Assembly (NCBI RefSeq): GCF_024498195.1
Contig: NZ_CP101824.1
Span: 2,294,001 to 2,358,000 of the forward strand
Length of the DNA: 64,000 bases
Direction: 5' to 3'
From: Halovivax cerinus
GTDB taxonomy: Archaea > Halobacteriota > Halobacteria > Halobacteriales > Natrialbaceae
Each line of letters starts with the position of its first letter. Position 1 is the first letter of the stretch. Positions 36,009 through 44,085 of the stretch are shown one piece after another. The notes beneath the pieces are model-generated. The model was not told the origin of the DNA. It saw nothing but the letters and a program-made list of their open reading frames with translations, and did no database searches. A program made the translations under genes and the position numbers.

Positions 36009-36779
36009 ATGGATACCTCTCGCAGACAGGCCTACGACCGCGGTCAGACGATCTTCTCGCCGGATGGTCGTCTGTACCAGGTGGAGTACGCCCGTGAAGC
36101 GGTCGAACGTGGATCACCCGCCGTCGGCGTTCGCACGGCCGACGGCGTCGTCCTCGCTGCCAGAAAGCGACGCGCCTCGCCGTTGCTCGAACCGGACTCG
36201 GTGGCGAAACTCCACCGGATCGACGATCACATCGCGATCGCCTCGGCGGGTCACGCCGCCGACGCGCGCCAACTCGTCGATCGTGCCCGGGTCGCCGCCC
36301 AGCGTCACCGCCTCCAGTACGGGGAGCCGGCGCCCGTCGAGTCGGTGACGACGTCCCTCGCGGATCACATCCAGGAGTCCACCCAGACTGGCGGGACACG
36401 CCCCTACGGTACGGCGCTCCTGATCGCGGGCATCGACCCGAACGGTGCTGGGATTTCGTCCGGACAGTCTGCCGACGGCTCGTTCGGGCAGCTCTTCGAA
36501 CTCGACCCGAGCGGAACGCCGTACGGCTGGCGTGCCGTCGGGATCGGCGAGGGCTCGTCGACGATCAGAGAGACGTTCGAGTCCTCGCTCGACCCGGCGA
36601 CAGCGGACATCGAAACCACGGTCGCGGACGCCGTGACCACGGCGATCGATGGACTCGCTGCGGACGACGACGAACCCGACCCGGACGCTTACGAGTGCCT
36701 GACGATCGAACCGGGACCGACGGTGACGACCCGATCGACGGACGAAATTGCGACGGTTCTCGAAGAGACGGTGTCGTAG
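36009..36779 (+). CDS. psmA: Proteasome alpha subunit
   Basis: A 256-residue 20S alpha subunit. The N-terminal gate helix region DRGQTIFSPDGRLYQVEYAREAVERGSPAVGVRT is the family signature, and HIAIASAGHAADARQLVDRAR and GGTRPYGTALLIAGID are also conserved. A stretch around residues 141-155 (GAGISSGQSADGS) is longer than in canonical alpha subunits, and the C-terminus is shortened and acidic. It is translated right after psmB, so the two subunits likely form one dedicated 20S particle. Four-to-six base overlaps are absent; the spacing is one base. Confidence 0.92.
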   Translation: MDTSRRQAYDRGQTIFSPDGRLYQVEYAREAVERGSPAVGVRTADGVVLAARKRRASPLLEPDSVAKLHRIDDHIAIASAGHAADARQLVDRARVAAQRHRLQYGEPAPVESVTTSLADHIQESTQTGGTRPYGTALLIAGIDPNGAGISSGQSADGSFGQLFELDPSGTPYGWRAVGIGEGSSTIRETFESSLDPATADIETTVADAVTTAIDGLAADDDEPDPDAYECLTIEPGPTVTTRSTDEIATVLEETVS

Positions 36780-36841
36780 CGGTTCTCTCGACGAACGCAG
36801 GCTGCGGGTTCGTCCCAGTGTTTGACACGACGGTGGGTTCC

Positions 36842-37888
36842 TTACGCGACGTCGGCTTCCGCTGCCACGTCCGACCCGGCCCTCGTCGTACCGCACTCGC
36901 TCTGTTCGGTGTCTGCCGCCTCCGCACGGATCCGGCGAGAGGCGACGACGGTACACTCGCCGTCTACGTAGCACTCGACGGTCTCGTCGTCCAGCGTGAC
37001 TGCGACGCGGACGGCCATCGGGTCGTGCGACAGCGGCGTCTCGGTCCACTCGCGCCCGACGTTCCAGATCGGGCGCTGGTCGATCGACTCGTCGTGGTCG
37101 TGGTAGAACGATACGAGTTCGGGGTGATCGAGCAGCGTCAGCGCGACTGGACAGCGGAGCCCGTATCCACACGCCTCACAGGTGAACGACGCCTGGACCG
37201 GGTCCGGGACGGACTCGCGGGCCAGCTCGTCGCCGGGGTCGGGGCGAACCACGACGAGACGCGACTCGACGGGGCCACCACACTCGGGACAGACGCCGTC
37301 GCCGAGGTGGGAGATACGGTGTCGGTGGTGGCGATCGAACGCGGCGGGGAGGTCGTCGTCGTGGGCTTCGAGACCGGCCGGCGGGAAGTCCATCCGGAGG
37401 ATAGACCGCTCACACGCCCCGCACGTTATGGCCACCTCGTTGTCGTCGGCGGCGGCGCCGAGCTCCTGGGCCCCACAGAACGGGCACGGATCGCCGATGG
37501 CGACCGACTGGCGGTCGACCTGGTGCGTGTACGTGCCGGATTCGATGGCGCGGGCGGCGCGCCTGCCGGTCGCGGTCAGCGCGTACCCCTCCTCCGTCTT
37601 CGAGAGGTACGGGCCGACCAGTTCGTCGATGTGGTAGGCGAAGCCGGCCGTCGTGTCGACGTCCGCGGCCTCGAAGAGCGTCGAGAACGAGACGCGACCC
37701 GCTTCGGCTGTGTCTTCGGACCGATCGCGCATCGCCCGGAGAATCCCAGTCCGGACGTCGTTTCCAAGCGCCTGGAACGCCGCACTCGGCTCGGTGACGT
37801 GGACGGATTCGCCGACCGTGTCGGGCGTTGCTGGCAACGCTTCGTCACCACCTGCTCCCGCGTCGGCCTCGGAGTCCACGTCTGTCAT
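36842..37888 (-). CDS. Winged-helix regulator with two zinc ribbons
   Basis: A 348-residue protein. A winged-helix domain of the ArsR-like type spans about residues 35-115 (FQALGNDVRTGILRAM, then FAYHIDELVGPYLSKTEEGYALTATGRRAARAI). Two zinc ribbons follow: CPFC/CGAC (about 134-160) and CPECG/CEACGYG (about 200-238). The C-terminal 100 residues are acidic. It resembles the haloarchaeal DUF7351-type regulators; targets are unknown. It converges on psmA. Confidence 0.8.
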   Translation of the reverse strand: MTDVDSEADAGAGGDEALPATPDTVGESVHVTEPSAAFQALGNDVRTGILRAMRDRSEDTAEAGRVSFSTLFEAADVDTTAGFAYHIDELVGPYLSKTEEGYALTATGRRAARAIESGTYTHQVDRQSVAIGDPCPFCGAQELGAAADDNEVAITCGACERSILRMDFPPAGLEAHDDDLPAAFDRHHRHRISHLGDGVCPECGGPVESRLVVVRPDPGDELARESVPDPVQASFTCEACGYGLRCPVALTLLDHPELVSFYHDHDESIDQRPIWNVGREWTETPLSHDPMAVRVAVTLDDETVECYVDGECTVVASRRIRAEAADTEQSECGTTRAGSDVAAEADVA

Positions 37889-37978
37889 GCCCGTCGTTAC
37901 GTGTGGGCGAAAAAGTACCTTCTGCCCGTGGACGTGCAGGCGCTACCGTGGTCAGGGTGTGCTGTCGCACGATCACGG

Positions 37979-38983
37979 CTACTGGCCGGCCGGAAGCGAG
38001 GCGATTGTGGCCGCCGTCTCCGTGACGAGTTCGCTGACGATAGCGCCAGCCGGTTGACGTCGATCGACGAGGCCGGTACTCTGCCCGGCGTACAGTGCCA
38101 TCTCGTCGATGGTCCCATCGACCGCTGGTGTCGCAAGCGCCTCGTCGTACCGTTCGATCGGTTCGTCCTCGTCGTCCGTCGCGATCACGTCGGATTCGCC
38201 CGGGCGCTCGCCAGGAGGTGGCCGACCCGCCGCGTCCCACCGCTCGATCGTTTCGGACTGCAGCACCCGGTGGCTCGTTCCAGGCCAGCCTTTGTCGTAG
38301 AGTGTCGTCAGTCGCGTCTCGGTTTCGGTGGCATCGAACACCCGTCTTCGATACCGGTCGTGAACGTTCGCCTCCGCCGCACCGAGAAACCGGGTCCCCA
38401 GCCAGGCCCCGTCGGCACCGAGCGCCAGAACGCCGGCGATTCCACGGCCGTCTGCGATACCGCCGGCCGCGACGATCGGGGCGTCGACGGCGTCGGCCAC
38501 CCGTGGGACGAGTGCGGTCGTCGCGACCTCGCTCTGGACGTGACCGCCTGCCTCGATACCCTGCGTCGCGACGACGTCGACGCCGCCGTCGACCGCCCGA
38601 CGTGCTGCCTCCTGACTCCCGACGGTCTGGATCGCCAGCGCACCGGCGTCGTGTACCTGCTCGACGAACGGTGTCGCGTCGCCGAAGGAGAACGAGACGA
38701 TGGGTGCACCGGCGGCGAGCGCCGTTTCCAGGTGTGCTGCGGTCGGCCGGTCGGTCGCTGCGTCGTCGAGAACGACGTTGACCGCGAACGGCGCGTCCGT
38801 CCGGGCTGTAGTTTCCTCGATGACACGTCGCGTTTCGTCGTGATCGCGCCACGTGACGGCGAGGTGACCGAGGCCGCCCTCGTTCGAGACGGCGGCGGCG
38901 AGTGCCGGCGTGGTTGCACTGCCGATCGGGGCCTGGACGATCGGCGCTTCGATGCCGAGTTCCTCGGTGAGCGCGGTCTCCAT
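37979..38983 (-). CDS. Nitronate monooxygenase-family FMN protein
   Basis: A 334-residue TIM-barrel flavoprotein of the 2-nitropropane dioxygenase/nitronate monooxygenase and enoyl-reductase II type. The FMN-binding start APIVQAPIGSATTPALAAAVS, the VVATQGIEAGGHVQ segment (with the conserved glycine-rich EAGGH) and VPRVADAVDAPIVAAGGIADGRGIAGVLALGADGAWLGTRFL are clear. The family oxidises nitronates or acts on fatty-acid intermediates; substrate not known here. It starts with METALTEELGIEAP and is upstream of no other gene on the same strand within 50 bases; moaC lies 57 bases before its start on the same strand. Confidence 0.9.
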   Translation of the reverse strand: METALTEELGIEAPIVQAPIGSATTPALAAAVSNEGGLGHLAVTWRDHDETRRVIEETTARTDAPFAVNVVLDDAATDRPTAAHLETALAAGAPIVSFSFGDATPFVEQVHDAGALAIQTVGSQEAARRAVDGGVDVVATQGIEAGGHVQSEVATTALVPRVADAVDAPIVAAGGIADGRGIAGVLALGADGAWLGTRFLGAAEANVHDRYRRRVFDATETETRLTTLYDKGWPGTSHRVLQSETIERWDAAGRPPPGERPGESDVIATDDEDEPIERYDEALATPAVDGTIDEMALYAGQSTGLVDRRQPAGAIVSELVTETAATIASLPAGQ

Positions 38984-39039
38984 GTCCCGTCAGATTCCGC
39001 CGTCGATACGAAGGTTTCGCTCTCGCGATTCGACGCTCG

Positions 39040-39573
39040 TCAGTCCCGGTCGACTTGCTCCGTCTGTTTTTCGACGACGCGGACGTCCTCGATCCGCGCC
39101 TCCGGGTACTGTCCGTCATCGTCTTTCTCGGCGGCCTTGACCATGTCCCAGACGACCGTCAGTCCGGTCGTCACGCCCTGGAGGGCCTCCATCTCGCAAC
39201 CGGTCGTGCCGGTCGTCTCCACGGCGACGGTGAGCGTAACGGCGTCGTCGGTCAGGTCGATATCCGTCTTCACGTTCGTGATCGGAATCTGGTGGCACAT
39301 GGGGACCGTCTCCCAGGTGTGCTTGACCGCCTGGATCGCCCCGACGCGCGCGGTCGAGAGCACGTCACCCTTGTCGACGTCGTCCGCTCGAACTGCCTCG
39401 ACCGTGGACGGCCGAAGCAGGATCCGTCCAGTGGCGACTGCCCGACGCTTCGACGCCGGCTTCGCGCCCACGTCGACCATCTGGACGTCTCCGCCCGCCG
39501 TCGTGTGTGTGAGATCCGTCGACGCGGGCTCGGCTTCGGTGTGACGGGCCTGGTCCGGTTCCTCGTCAGTCAC
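39040..39573 (-). CDS. moaC: Cyclic pyranopterin monophosphate synthase
   Basis: A 177-residue MoaC protein for molybdopterin synthesis. Motifs VQMVDVGAKPASKRRAVATG, VPMCHQIPI and TTGCEMEALQGVTTGLTVVWDMVKA are all present, including the catalytic Asp and Lys of WDMVK. I chose the GTG at 39573 because it overlaps the nnr stop by eight bases (gtgactga), a usual coupling; a GTG nine bases upstream is possible. It is the last gene of an nnr-moaC pair. Confidence 0.93.
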   Translation of the reverse strand: MTDEEPDQARHTEAEPASTDLTHTTAGGDVQMVDVGAKPASKRRAVATGRILLRPSTVEAVRADDVDKGDVLSTARVGAIQAVKHTWETVPMCHQIPITNVKTDIDLTDDAVTLTVAVETTGTTGCEMEALQGVTTGLTVVWDMVKAAEKDDDGQYPEARIEDVRVVEKQTEQVDRD

Positions 39574-41050
39574 TACTCTCACCCCACAGGACGCCGGGGA
39601 TCTCGGTCAGCAGGTCCGAGGCCGTGATTCCGAGCCCGTCGCCGGCGCCCCATCGCTCCGCGAGGACCTCGCCGGCGCGGCCGTTGACGTACGCTGCGCC
39701 ACAGGCCGCTTCGAACGGATCGGCGTGTTCGAGCAATCCGGCGGCGATCCCGGCGAGCAGGTCGCCCGTGCCGCCCACGGCCATACCGGGGACGCCGACC
39801 CGGGAGATCCGCGTTCGCTCGCCGTCCGTGATCACGTCGTCTTCGCCCTTCGCGAGGACGACGTGACCGAGGTCTGCCGCGAACGACTCGATCTCGTCGG
39901 CCGCCGCTCGCAGATCGTCGGTCTCTGGACCGCCCAGCCGGGCGAGTTCCCGTCGGTTCGGCGTGCAGACGAGCGTGGCGTCCGTCCCGAGGCCCGGCAC
40001 GACCGAGAGCGCCTCCGCGTCGACGACGGCGGGCCCGGTGTACGATTCGAGGAACTCGCGAGCGGCCGCGAGACTCTCCTCGGCACTCCCGAGGCCCGGG
40101 CCGAGTACGACCACGTCGTCGTATCGTTCGGCGGTCTCGACGAGGTCGGGCACCTGATCGGTCGTCAGGCGATCGCCCGCGTACGGCTGGACGATGAGGT
40201 CTTCGGCGTAGCCCTGAATCTCGTCTGCGACCCTGTCGGGGGCGGCGACGAAGGAGAGTTCCATCCCGCTCCGAAGCGCCGCCTGCGACGCGAGCGCCGG
40301 CGCACCGGTGTAGGGACCGCCGCCGATCACGTACGCGCGACCGGTGCGCGCGCTCGGACGAGCGAGCCCCAGATCGCCGGGGCCGACGAACCGTTCGGCG
40401 GCCGCCGGGATACCGATGTCTACGACCCGGATATCGGCCTCGAGGGCGTCGAGGCCGGGCTTTTCGTCGTGGAACGTGACGACGTGATCCGCGTCGACCG
40501 GGTTCGCGTTCGAGTGGGGATCGCTCGCGTCGAAGCCCGACGGGACGTCGACCGAGACGACCGTCGCGTCCGACGCGGCCATCGCGTCGGCCGCGGTGGC
40601 GATCGGTTCTCTGAGATCTCCGCTGATGCCCGTTCCGAGCATCGCGTCGACGACGACGTCGGCGTCGGGGAGCGAGAACGCGGACGAGTCGGTCACCTCG
40701 CGGACGTCGGCATCGCCAGCGACGAGGGCGTCCCAGTTGCGACGGGCGATGTCCGTACCGATCCGCTCGGCCCGACCAAGCAGGATCGTCTCGACGTCGA
40801 CAGCCGGCGCCCCGTCACCGTCAGCAACCACGTCGGACCCACCGGTTCCCCCGAGGAACCGGGCCGCGACGAAGCCGTCACCGCCGTTGTTGCCGCGGCC
40901 GGCGACGACCGCGATGGAACCGCCGTCGGGAGCGACCTCGCGTGCGACGCGTGCGACGGCGTTCCCACTCGATTCCATCAACTGGGCTCGCGGGACGCCA
41001 AGCGCCGCGGCGTTCGCGTCGACCGCGGCCATGCGTTCGCCGGTGATCAT
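39566..41050 (-). CDS. nnr: Bifunctional NAD(P)HX epimerase/ADP-dependent dehydratase
   Basis: A 494-residue fusion. The YjeF N-terminal epimerase domain (about residues 1-210) has the SGNAVARVA and IAVVAGRGNNGGDGFVAARFL motifs and the conserved VDAMLGTGISGDLREPI. The ribokinase-like NAD(P)HX dehydratase domain (about 215-494) includes YVIGGGPYTGAPALASQAALRSG and the ATP/phosphate region VPGMAVGGTGDLLAGIAAGLL. It repairs hydrated NADH and NADPH. The ATG at 41050 starts the protein. It overlaps moaC by eight bases. Confidence 0.95.
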   Translation of the reverse strand: MITGERMAAVDANAAALGVPRAQLMESSGNAVARVAREVAPDGGSIAVVAGRGNNGGDGFVAARFLGGTGGSDVVADGDGAPAVDVETILLGRAERIGTDIARRNWDALVAGDADVREVTDSSAFSLPDADVVVDAMLGTGISGDLREPIATAADAMAASDATVVSVDVPSGFDASDPHSNANPVDADHVVTFHDEKPGLDALEADIRVVDIGIPAAAERFVGPGDLGLARPSARTGRAYVIGGGPYTGAPALASQAALRSGMELSFVAAPDRVADEIQGYAEDLIVQPYAGDRLTTDQVPDLVETAERYDDVVVLGPGLGSAEESLAAAREFLESYTGPAVVDAEALSVVPGLGTDATLVCTPNRRELARLGGPETDDLRAAADEIESFAADLGHVVLAKGEDDVITDGERTRISRVGVPGMAVGGTGDLLAGIAAGLLEHADPFEAACGAAYVNGRAGEVLAERWGAGDGLGITASDLLTEIPGVLWGESSD

Positions 41051-41160
41051 ACCAGCCGGTTCGGTCGGGGCAGCGAAAAACGTGCGGGATCACTCGATTG
41101 GTTGCGGAATCGATCCGAATCGCCGAAACCCTTTGGCGCGTGCGGACCGCCCTACCCGGT

Positions 41161-41691
41161 GTGAACGTCTTCTGGCTGGACGAGGAGCCGCGACTCGCCG
41201 CTCGGTACCACTGCGACCAGCACGTGAACAAGATGTTGCTGGAGGCGGCGCAGGTGTTGTGTACGGCCGCTCGCGAGAACGGGTACGAGCGGGACTTCCT
41301 CTATCGCGCCACGCACGCGGACCACCCAGTCACCCGGTGGGCCACGGAGTCACGAGCAAACTGGCTCGAACTACGCGAGCACGCGAGGGCACTGGACGCG
41401 GAGTTTCGAGAGCGGTACGACCACGACGACCACCACGCCAGCTGGGAGGTGATCGCCCGCATCGACCCGGACGCGATCGAGTTCCCGCGGGAGGATTCGA
41501 CGGCGAAACCGCAGGCGATGCCCGAGCGATACCGCGACCCCGACGATCCCGTCGCGGCTTATCGTGCCTACTATGCGGGTGAGAAGGCCGAGTGGGCCGA
41601 GTGGGCCCACACCGACGAACCGCCGTGGCTCGACTCGTATCGACCCGGCGAGGAGACTGGCGCGGCCGCGGAGCGTGGGACCGACCGGTGA
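41161..41691 (+). CDS. Small protein similar to phage-type DNA repair/hypothetical proteins
   Basis: A 176-residue protein starting at GTG 41161 (VNVFWLDEEPRLAARYHCDQHVNKMLLEAAQVL). This N-terminus, including the CDQHVNKMLLE helix, is like uncharacterised proteins common in marine phages and some bacteria, sometimes labelled pyrimidine-dimer glycosylase-like. The middle contains DDHHASWEVI. I do not claim an activity. The chosen start is supported by the family match beginning exactly there; an ATG-started extension of 21 residues is not. Confidence 0.7.
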   Translation: MNVFWLDEEPRLAARYHCDQHVNKMLLEAAQVLCTAARENGYERDFLYRATHADHPVTRWATESRANWLELREHARALDAEFRERYDHDDHHASWEVIARIDPDAIEFPREDSTAKPQAMPERYRDPDDPVAAYRAYYAGEKAEWAEWAHTDEPPWLDSYRPGEETGAAAERGTDR

Positions 41692-41790
41692 CGGCGTCGC
41701 CTCGCGTGCGATCCGGTCCGCGTTCTCGCTGCCGGGTGTGGGGCGGATTTCGGCGGGTGTGGGCCGGCCTCCAGCGGATGTGAACGGCTC

Positions 41791-41950
41791 CGACGTGTGC
41801 ACTGGTTCACGCCTGTCTCCGACGTCTACACCGGCTCACGCCTGTCTCCGACGTGTGCACTGGTTCACGCCTGTCCCCGACGTGTGCACTGGTTCACGCC
41901 TTTCCCCGACGCAGGCACCGGTCACGCCTGTACCCGACGTGTGCGCTCGT
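41791..41950. repeat. 29-bp tandem repeat, five full copies plus a partial one
   Basis: Units of 29 bp beginning cgacgtgtgcactggttcacgc repeat at 41791, 41820, 41849, 41878 and 41907 (the fifth is one base short), with a broken sixth copy. Copies 1, 3 and 4 differ at one to three positions. Because 29 is not divisible by three the reading frame rotates through all phases, so the array is not protein-coding. It fills the spacer 41692-42011; nothing else is seen there but a short cacttttgatacg just before the reductase gene, a possible promoter. Confidence 0.92.
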
Positions 41951-42011
41951 CACTCGGTCGGATTGCGCATCCGCACTTTTGATACGTCCGCGTTCCGTGC
42001 TGCTACACGGT

Positions 42012-42977
42012 ATGGAAGCCGTCAGACTCGCGGAGCACGGCGGGCCGGACGTACTGTCGGTGGAAGATGTTCCGCGCCCGGACCCAGGGCCGAACGAGGT
42101 ACTCGTCTATGTGGCGTCGGCGGGCGTCAATCCGGTCGACACGTACTTCCGAGACGGGTCGTACGAGCCCGTCGACCTGCCGTTCACCCCGGGCGTGGAC
42201 GTCGCCGGGACGGTGGAAGCTGTTGGGTCTGCCGTGGATGGGTTCCAACCGGGCGATCGCGTCTTCGGCACGGGGATCGGTAACGGGTCGGCACAGGGTG
42301 CCTACGCCGAGTACGCGGTCGTTCCCGACGACCGACTCGTTCACCTCCCGGACGGCGTCGATCTCGTCGAAGGGGGCGCCGCGGGCGTCGTCGCCTGCAC
42401 CGCCTGGCGGGCGCTCGTGCACCACGCGAACCTCCGCCCAGCGGAGACCTGTCTGATCCACGGCGGTTCCGGGGGCGTGGGCCACGCGGCCGTCCAACTG
42501 GCCGACGCCGTGAGCGCGAAGCCGATAACGACCGCCGCCCCTGCCTACCACGACGACGTCACGGCCCTGGGGGCGGATCGCGTCCTGGACTACAGCCGGG
42601 ACGATTTGGCCGACGCGGTCCTCGACGCGTCGGGCGGCGGTGTCGACGTCGTGCTCGACCATCGGCTCGACGACTATCTCCAGTTCGACGCCGACGTCGC
42701 CGCGCAGAACGCTCGTGTCGTCGGGATCGGCGAGAACAGCCCCGACCCCGGGTTCTCGAACGACGGGGCCGCTCGCTCGAAGGACGTCACCTACCACTTC
42801 ATGATTCTGTTCAACGCGCCCGACCTCCACGTCCCGCTGCGCGGCGTGGCCCACCTCATGGATATCGGTGCGCTCGACGTCGAGATCGCTCGGTCGTACG
42901 ATCTGTCGGAGGCGGGCGAGGCCCAGCGGGCCGTCGTGGAAGACAGCGTCTTTGGCAAACTCGTAATCGAACCCTGA
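42012..42977 (+). CDS. Zinc-independent quinone oxidoreductase (MDR family)
   Basis: A 321-residue NADPH:quinone oxidoreductase of the medium-chain dehydrogenase/reductase superfamily. The N-terminal GroES-like domain (VRLAEHGGPDVLSVEDVPRPDPG, then VASAGVNPVDTYFRDG) is followed by the Rossmann dinucleotide-binding domain with IHGGSGGVGHAAVQLA. No zinc-ligand cysteines are present, as expected for the QOR branch. The start is the ATG before EAVRLAEHG. Physiological substrate unknown. Confidence 0.92.
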   Translation: MEAVRLAEHGGPDVLSVEDVPRPDPGPNEVLVYVASAGVNPVDTYFRDGSYEPVDLPFTPGVDVAGTVEAVGSAVDGFQPGDRVFGTGIGNGSAQGAYAEYAVVPDDRLVHLPDGVDLVEGGAAGVVACTAWRALVHHANLRPAETCLIHGGSGGVGHAAVQLADAVSAKPITTAAPAYHDDVTALGADRVLDYSRDDLADAVLDASGGGVDVVLDHRLDDYLQFDADVAAQNARVVGIGENSPDPGFSNDGAARSKDVTYHFMILFNAPDLHVPLRGVAHLMDIGALDVEIARSYDLSEAGEAQRAVVEDSVFGKLVIEP

Positions 42978-43016
42978 ACCGGTGCGCACGCCCACGGCCG
43001 TCCTCCGCGTCGGCGG

Positions 43017-43295
43017 TCAGTATCGGATCTCGAACCCGTCTACTCCCTGGGGCTCACCGTACTCGACGACGACACCATCGACCTCCGCGGCTGGACTGCC
43101 CTCGTGACACCACTCGACCAGGTCGGAGACCGCGTCCACCGGTCCCTCGAAGATGGCCTCGACGCGGCCATCGTCGAGATTTCGGACCCAGCCGTCGACG
43201 CCCGCTTCGATGGCGGTATCTCTCGTATTCGCCCGGAAGTAGACGCCCTGTACCGTCCCGGAGACGAAGACGTGAGCGCGAGTGCGATTGCTCAT
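43017..43295 (-). CDS. acyP: Acylphosphatase
   Basis: A 92-residue enzyme that hydrolyses acyl phosphates. The motif VSGTVQGVYFRANTRDTAIEAGVDGWVRNLDDGRVE is diagnostic, with the catalytic Arg and Asn (VYFR and VRNL). The start is the ATG before SNRTRAHVFV; the frame continues upstream but without family sequence. Length is normal for the family. It converges on the quinone reductase gene. Confidence 0.95.
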   Translation of the reverse strand: MSNRTRAHVFVSGTVQGVYFRANTRDTAIEAGVDGWVRNLDDGRVEAIFEGPVDAVSDLVEWCHEGSPAAEVDGVVVEYGEPQGVDGFEIRY

Positions 43296-43490
43296 ATAGT
43301 AGCGGTATACACGCGGGACGAAAAACCGGTTGGCGTCGGTGACGGACCGAGTCGGTGTGATGGATCCCGGTACTCGTCCGCACGTCGAACTTTTCACTCG
43401 ATAGCATCGTGGTATTCGATCGTCACCAGGTTGCTCGACCCTCGGCCGACGGCTCGAACCGCCGATTTCCCCGGTCTATCGATCACGGTG

Positions 43491-43540
43491 TTCAGAATAT
43501 ATAATTTAGATATGGCTAGTGATAACAATTATATATGGGG
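43491..43540 (+). promoter_or_regulatory. A/T-rich promoter of the cysteine-rich peptide gene
   Basis: In a G+C-rich region the stretch upstream of 43561 is nearly all A and T in blocks (agaatatataatttagatat and aattatatat). The second block is centred about 29 bases before the ATG, the normal distance for a leaderless haloarchaeal gene; the first lies about 60 bases upstream and may be an operator or second TATA. Confidence 0.65.
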
Positions 43541-43560
43541 GTTGTGGTACGGACGGACGC

Positions 43561-43887
43561 ATGTCCAACGATACTGCACCGGTGTCGCGACGGCGCATGA
43601 TGCGAGCGGCCGCACTCGGTTCGGCGCTCGGACTCGGCGGAATCGTCGGGTCCGACTCGGCCACCGCGGAGGCACCCCGTCGACTCAGCCGCGACGAATT
43701 GCTCCGCCACGACGGCGTGACGAAACTGGACGAACGGACGTCGACCGACTGTGATCCCTTCGCGATGTGTACGGGGAACACCTGCTCGATAAGCCCGATC
43801 CGGAACTATCGGCACATCTACGAGTGTTGCGACGACGGCTGCGAACTCGTCACGACGCGGTGTGAGTGCCCGGCGCAGATTCCGTAG
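43561..43887 (+). CDS. Tat-exported eight-cysteine peptide precursor
   Basis: A 108-residue protein starting MSNDTAPVSRRRMMRAAALG. The SRRRMMR motif and hydrophobic GSALGLGGIVG form a Tat signal, with cleavage expected near residue 36-38 (TAEA). The remaining 70 residues contain eight cysteines (64, 70, 75, 89, 90, 94, 101, 103), enough for four disulfides, in the pattern C-x5-C-x4-C-x13-CC-x3-C-x6-C-x-C. No family is recognised. Folded, disulfide-rich export by Tat fits an extracellular peptide such as a halocin-like toxin or a binding protein, but no function is claimed. No immunity or maturation gene is obvious next to it. Confidence 0.7.
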   Translation: MSNDTAPVSRRRMMRAAALGSALGLGGIVGSDSATAEAPRRLSRDELLRHDGVTKLDERTSTDCDPFAMCTGNTCSISPIRNYRHIYECCDDGCELVTTRCECPAQIP

Positions 43888-44085
43888 TATCGCGGACGTC
43901 GACGTTCGATCTTAGGGGCCCGTTCGGATTGATTCGCCGGTTGAAACGGTGGCCCGACGCGGATCCGATCGGTCGACGGTCGGACGGTGGCTGGCCTGAC
44001 GACCATCGACGATCGGCCCCTCGACGCGTGCCGGGTCGATGTATGGACCGACAGGCCGACAACGATTCGGCCCCTACGCCGGGTA

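Noticed and set aside
36695-39544. 949-codon plus-strand frame
   Set aside because: It runs antisense through a regulator, a nitronate monooxygenase-like gene and moaC, all of which have family motifs. Long antisense frames are expected at this G+C content.
41791-41950. CRISPR array
   Set aside because: The 29-bp units follow one another without spacers and there are no cas genes in the window.
43561-43887. Halocin C8 homologue
   Set aside because: Cysteine spacing and mature length do not match what I know of halocin C8, so only a general peptide call is made.
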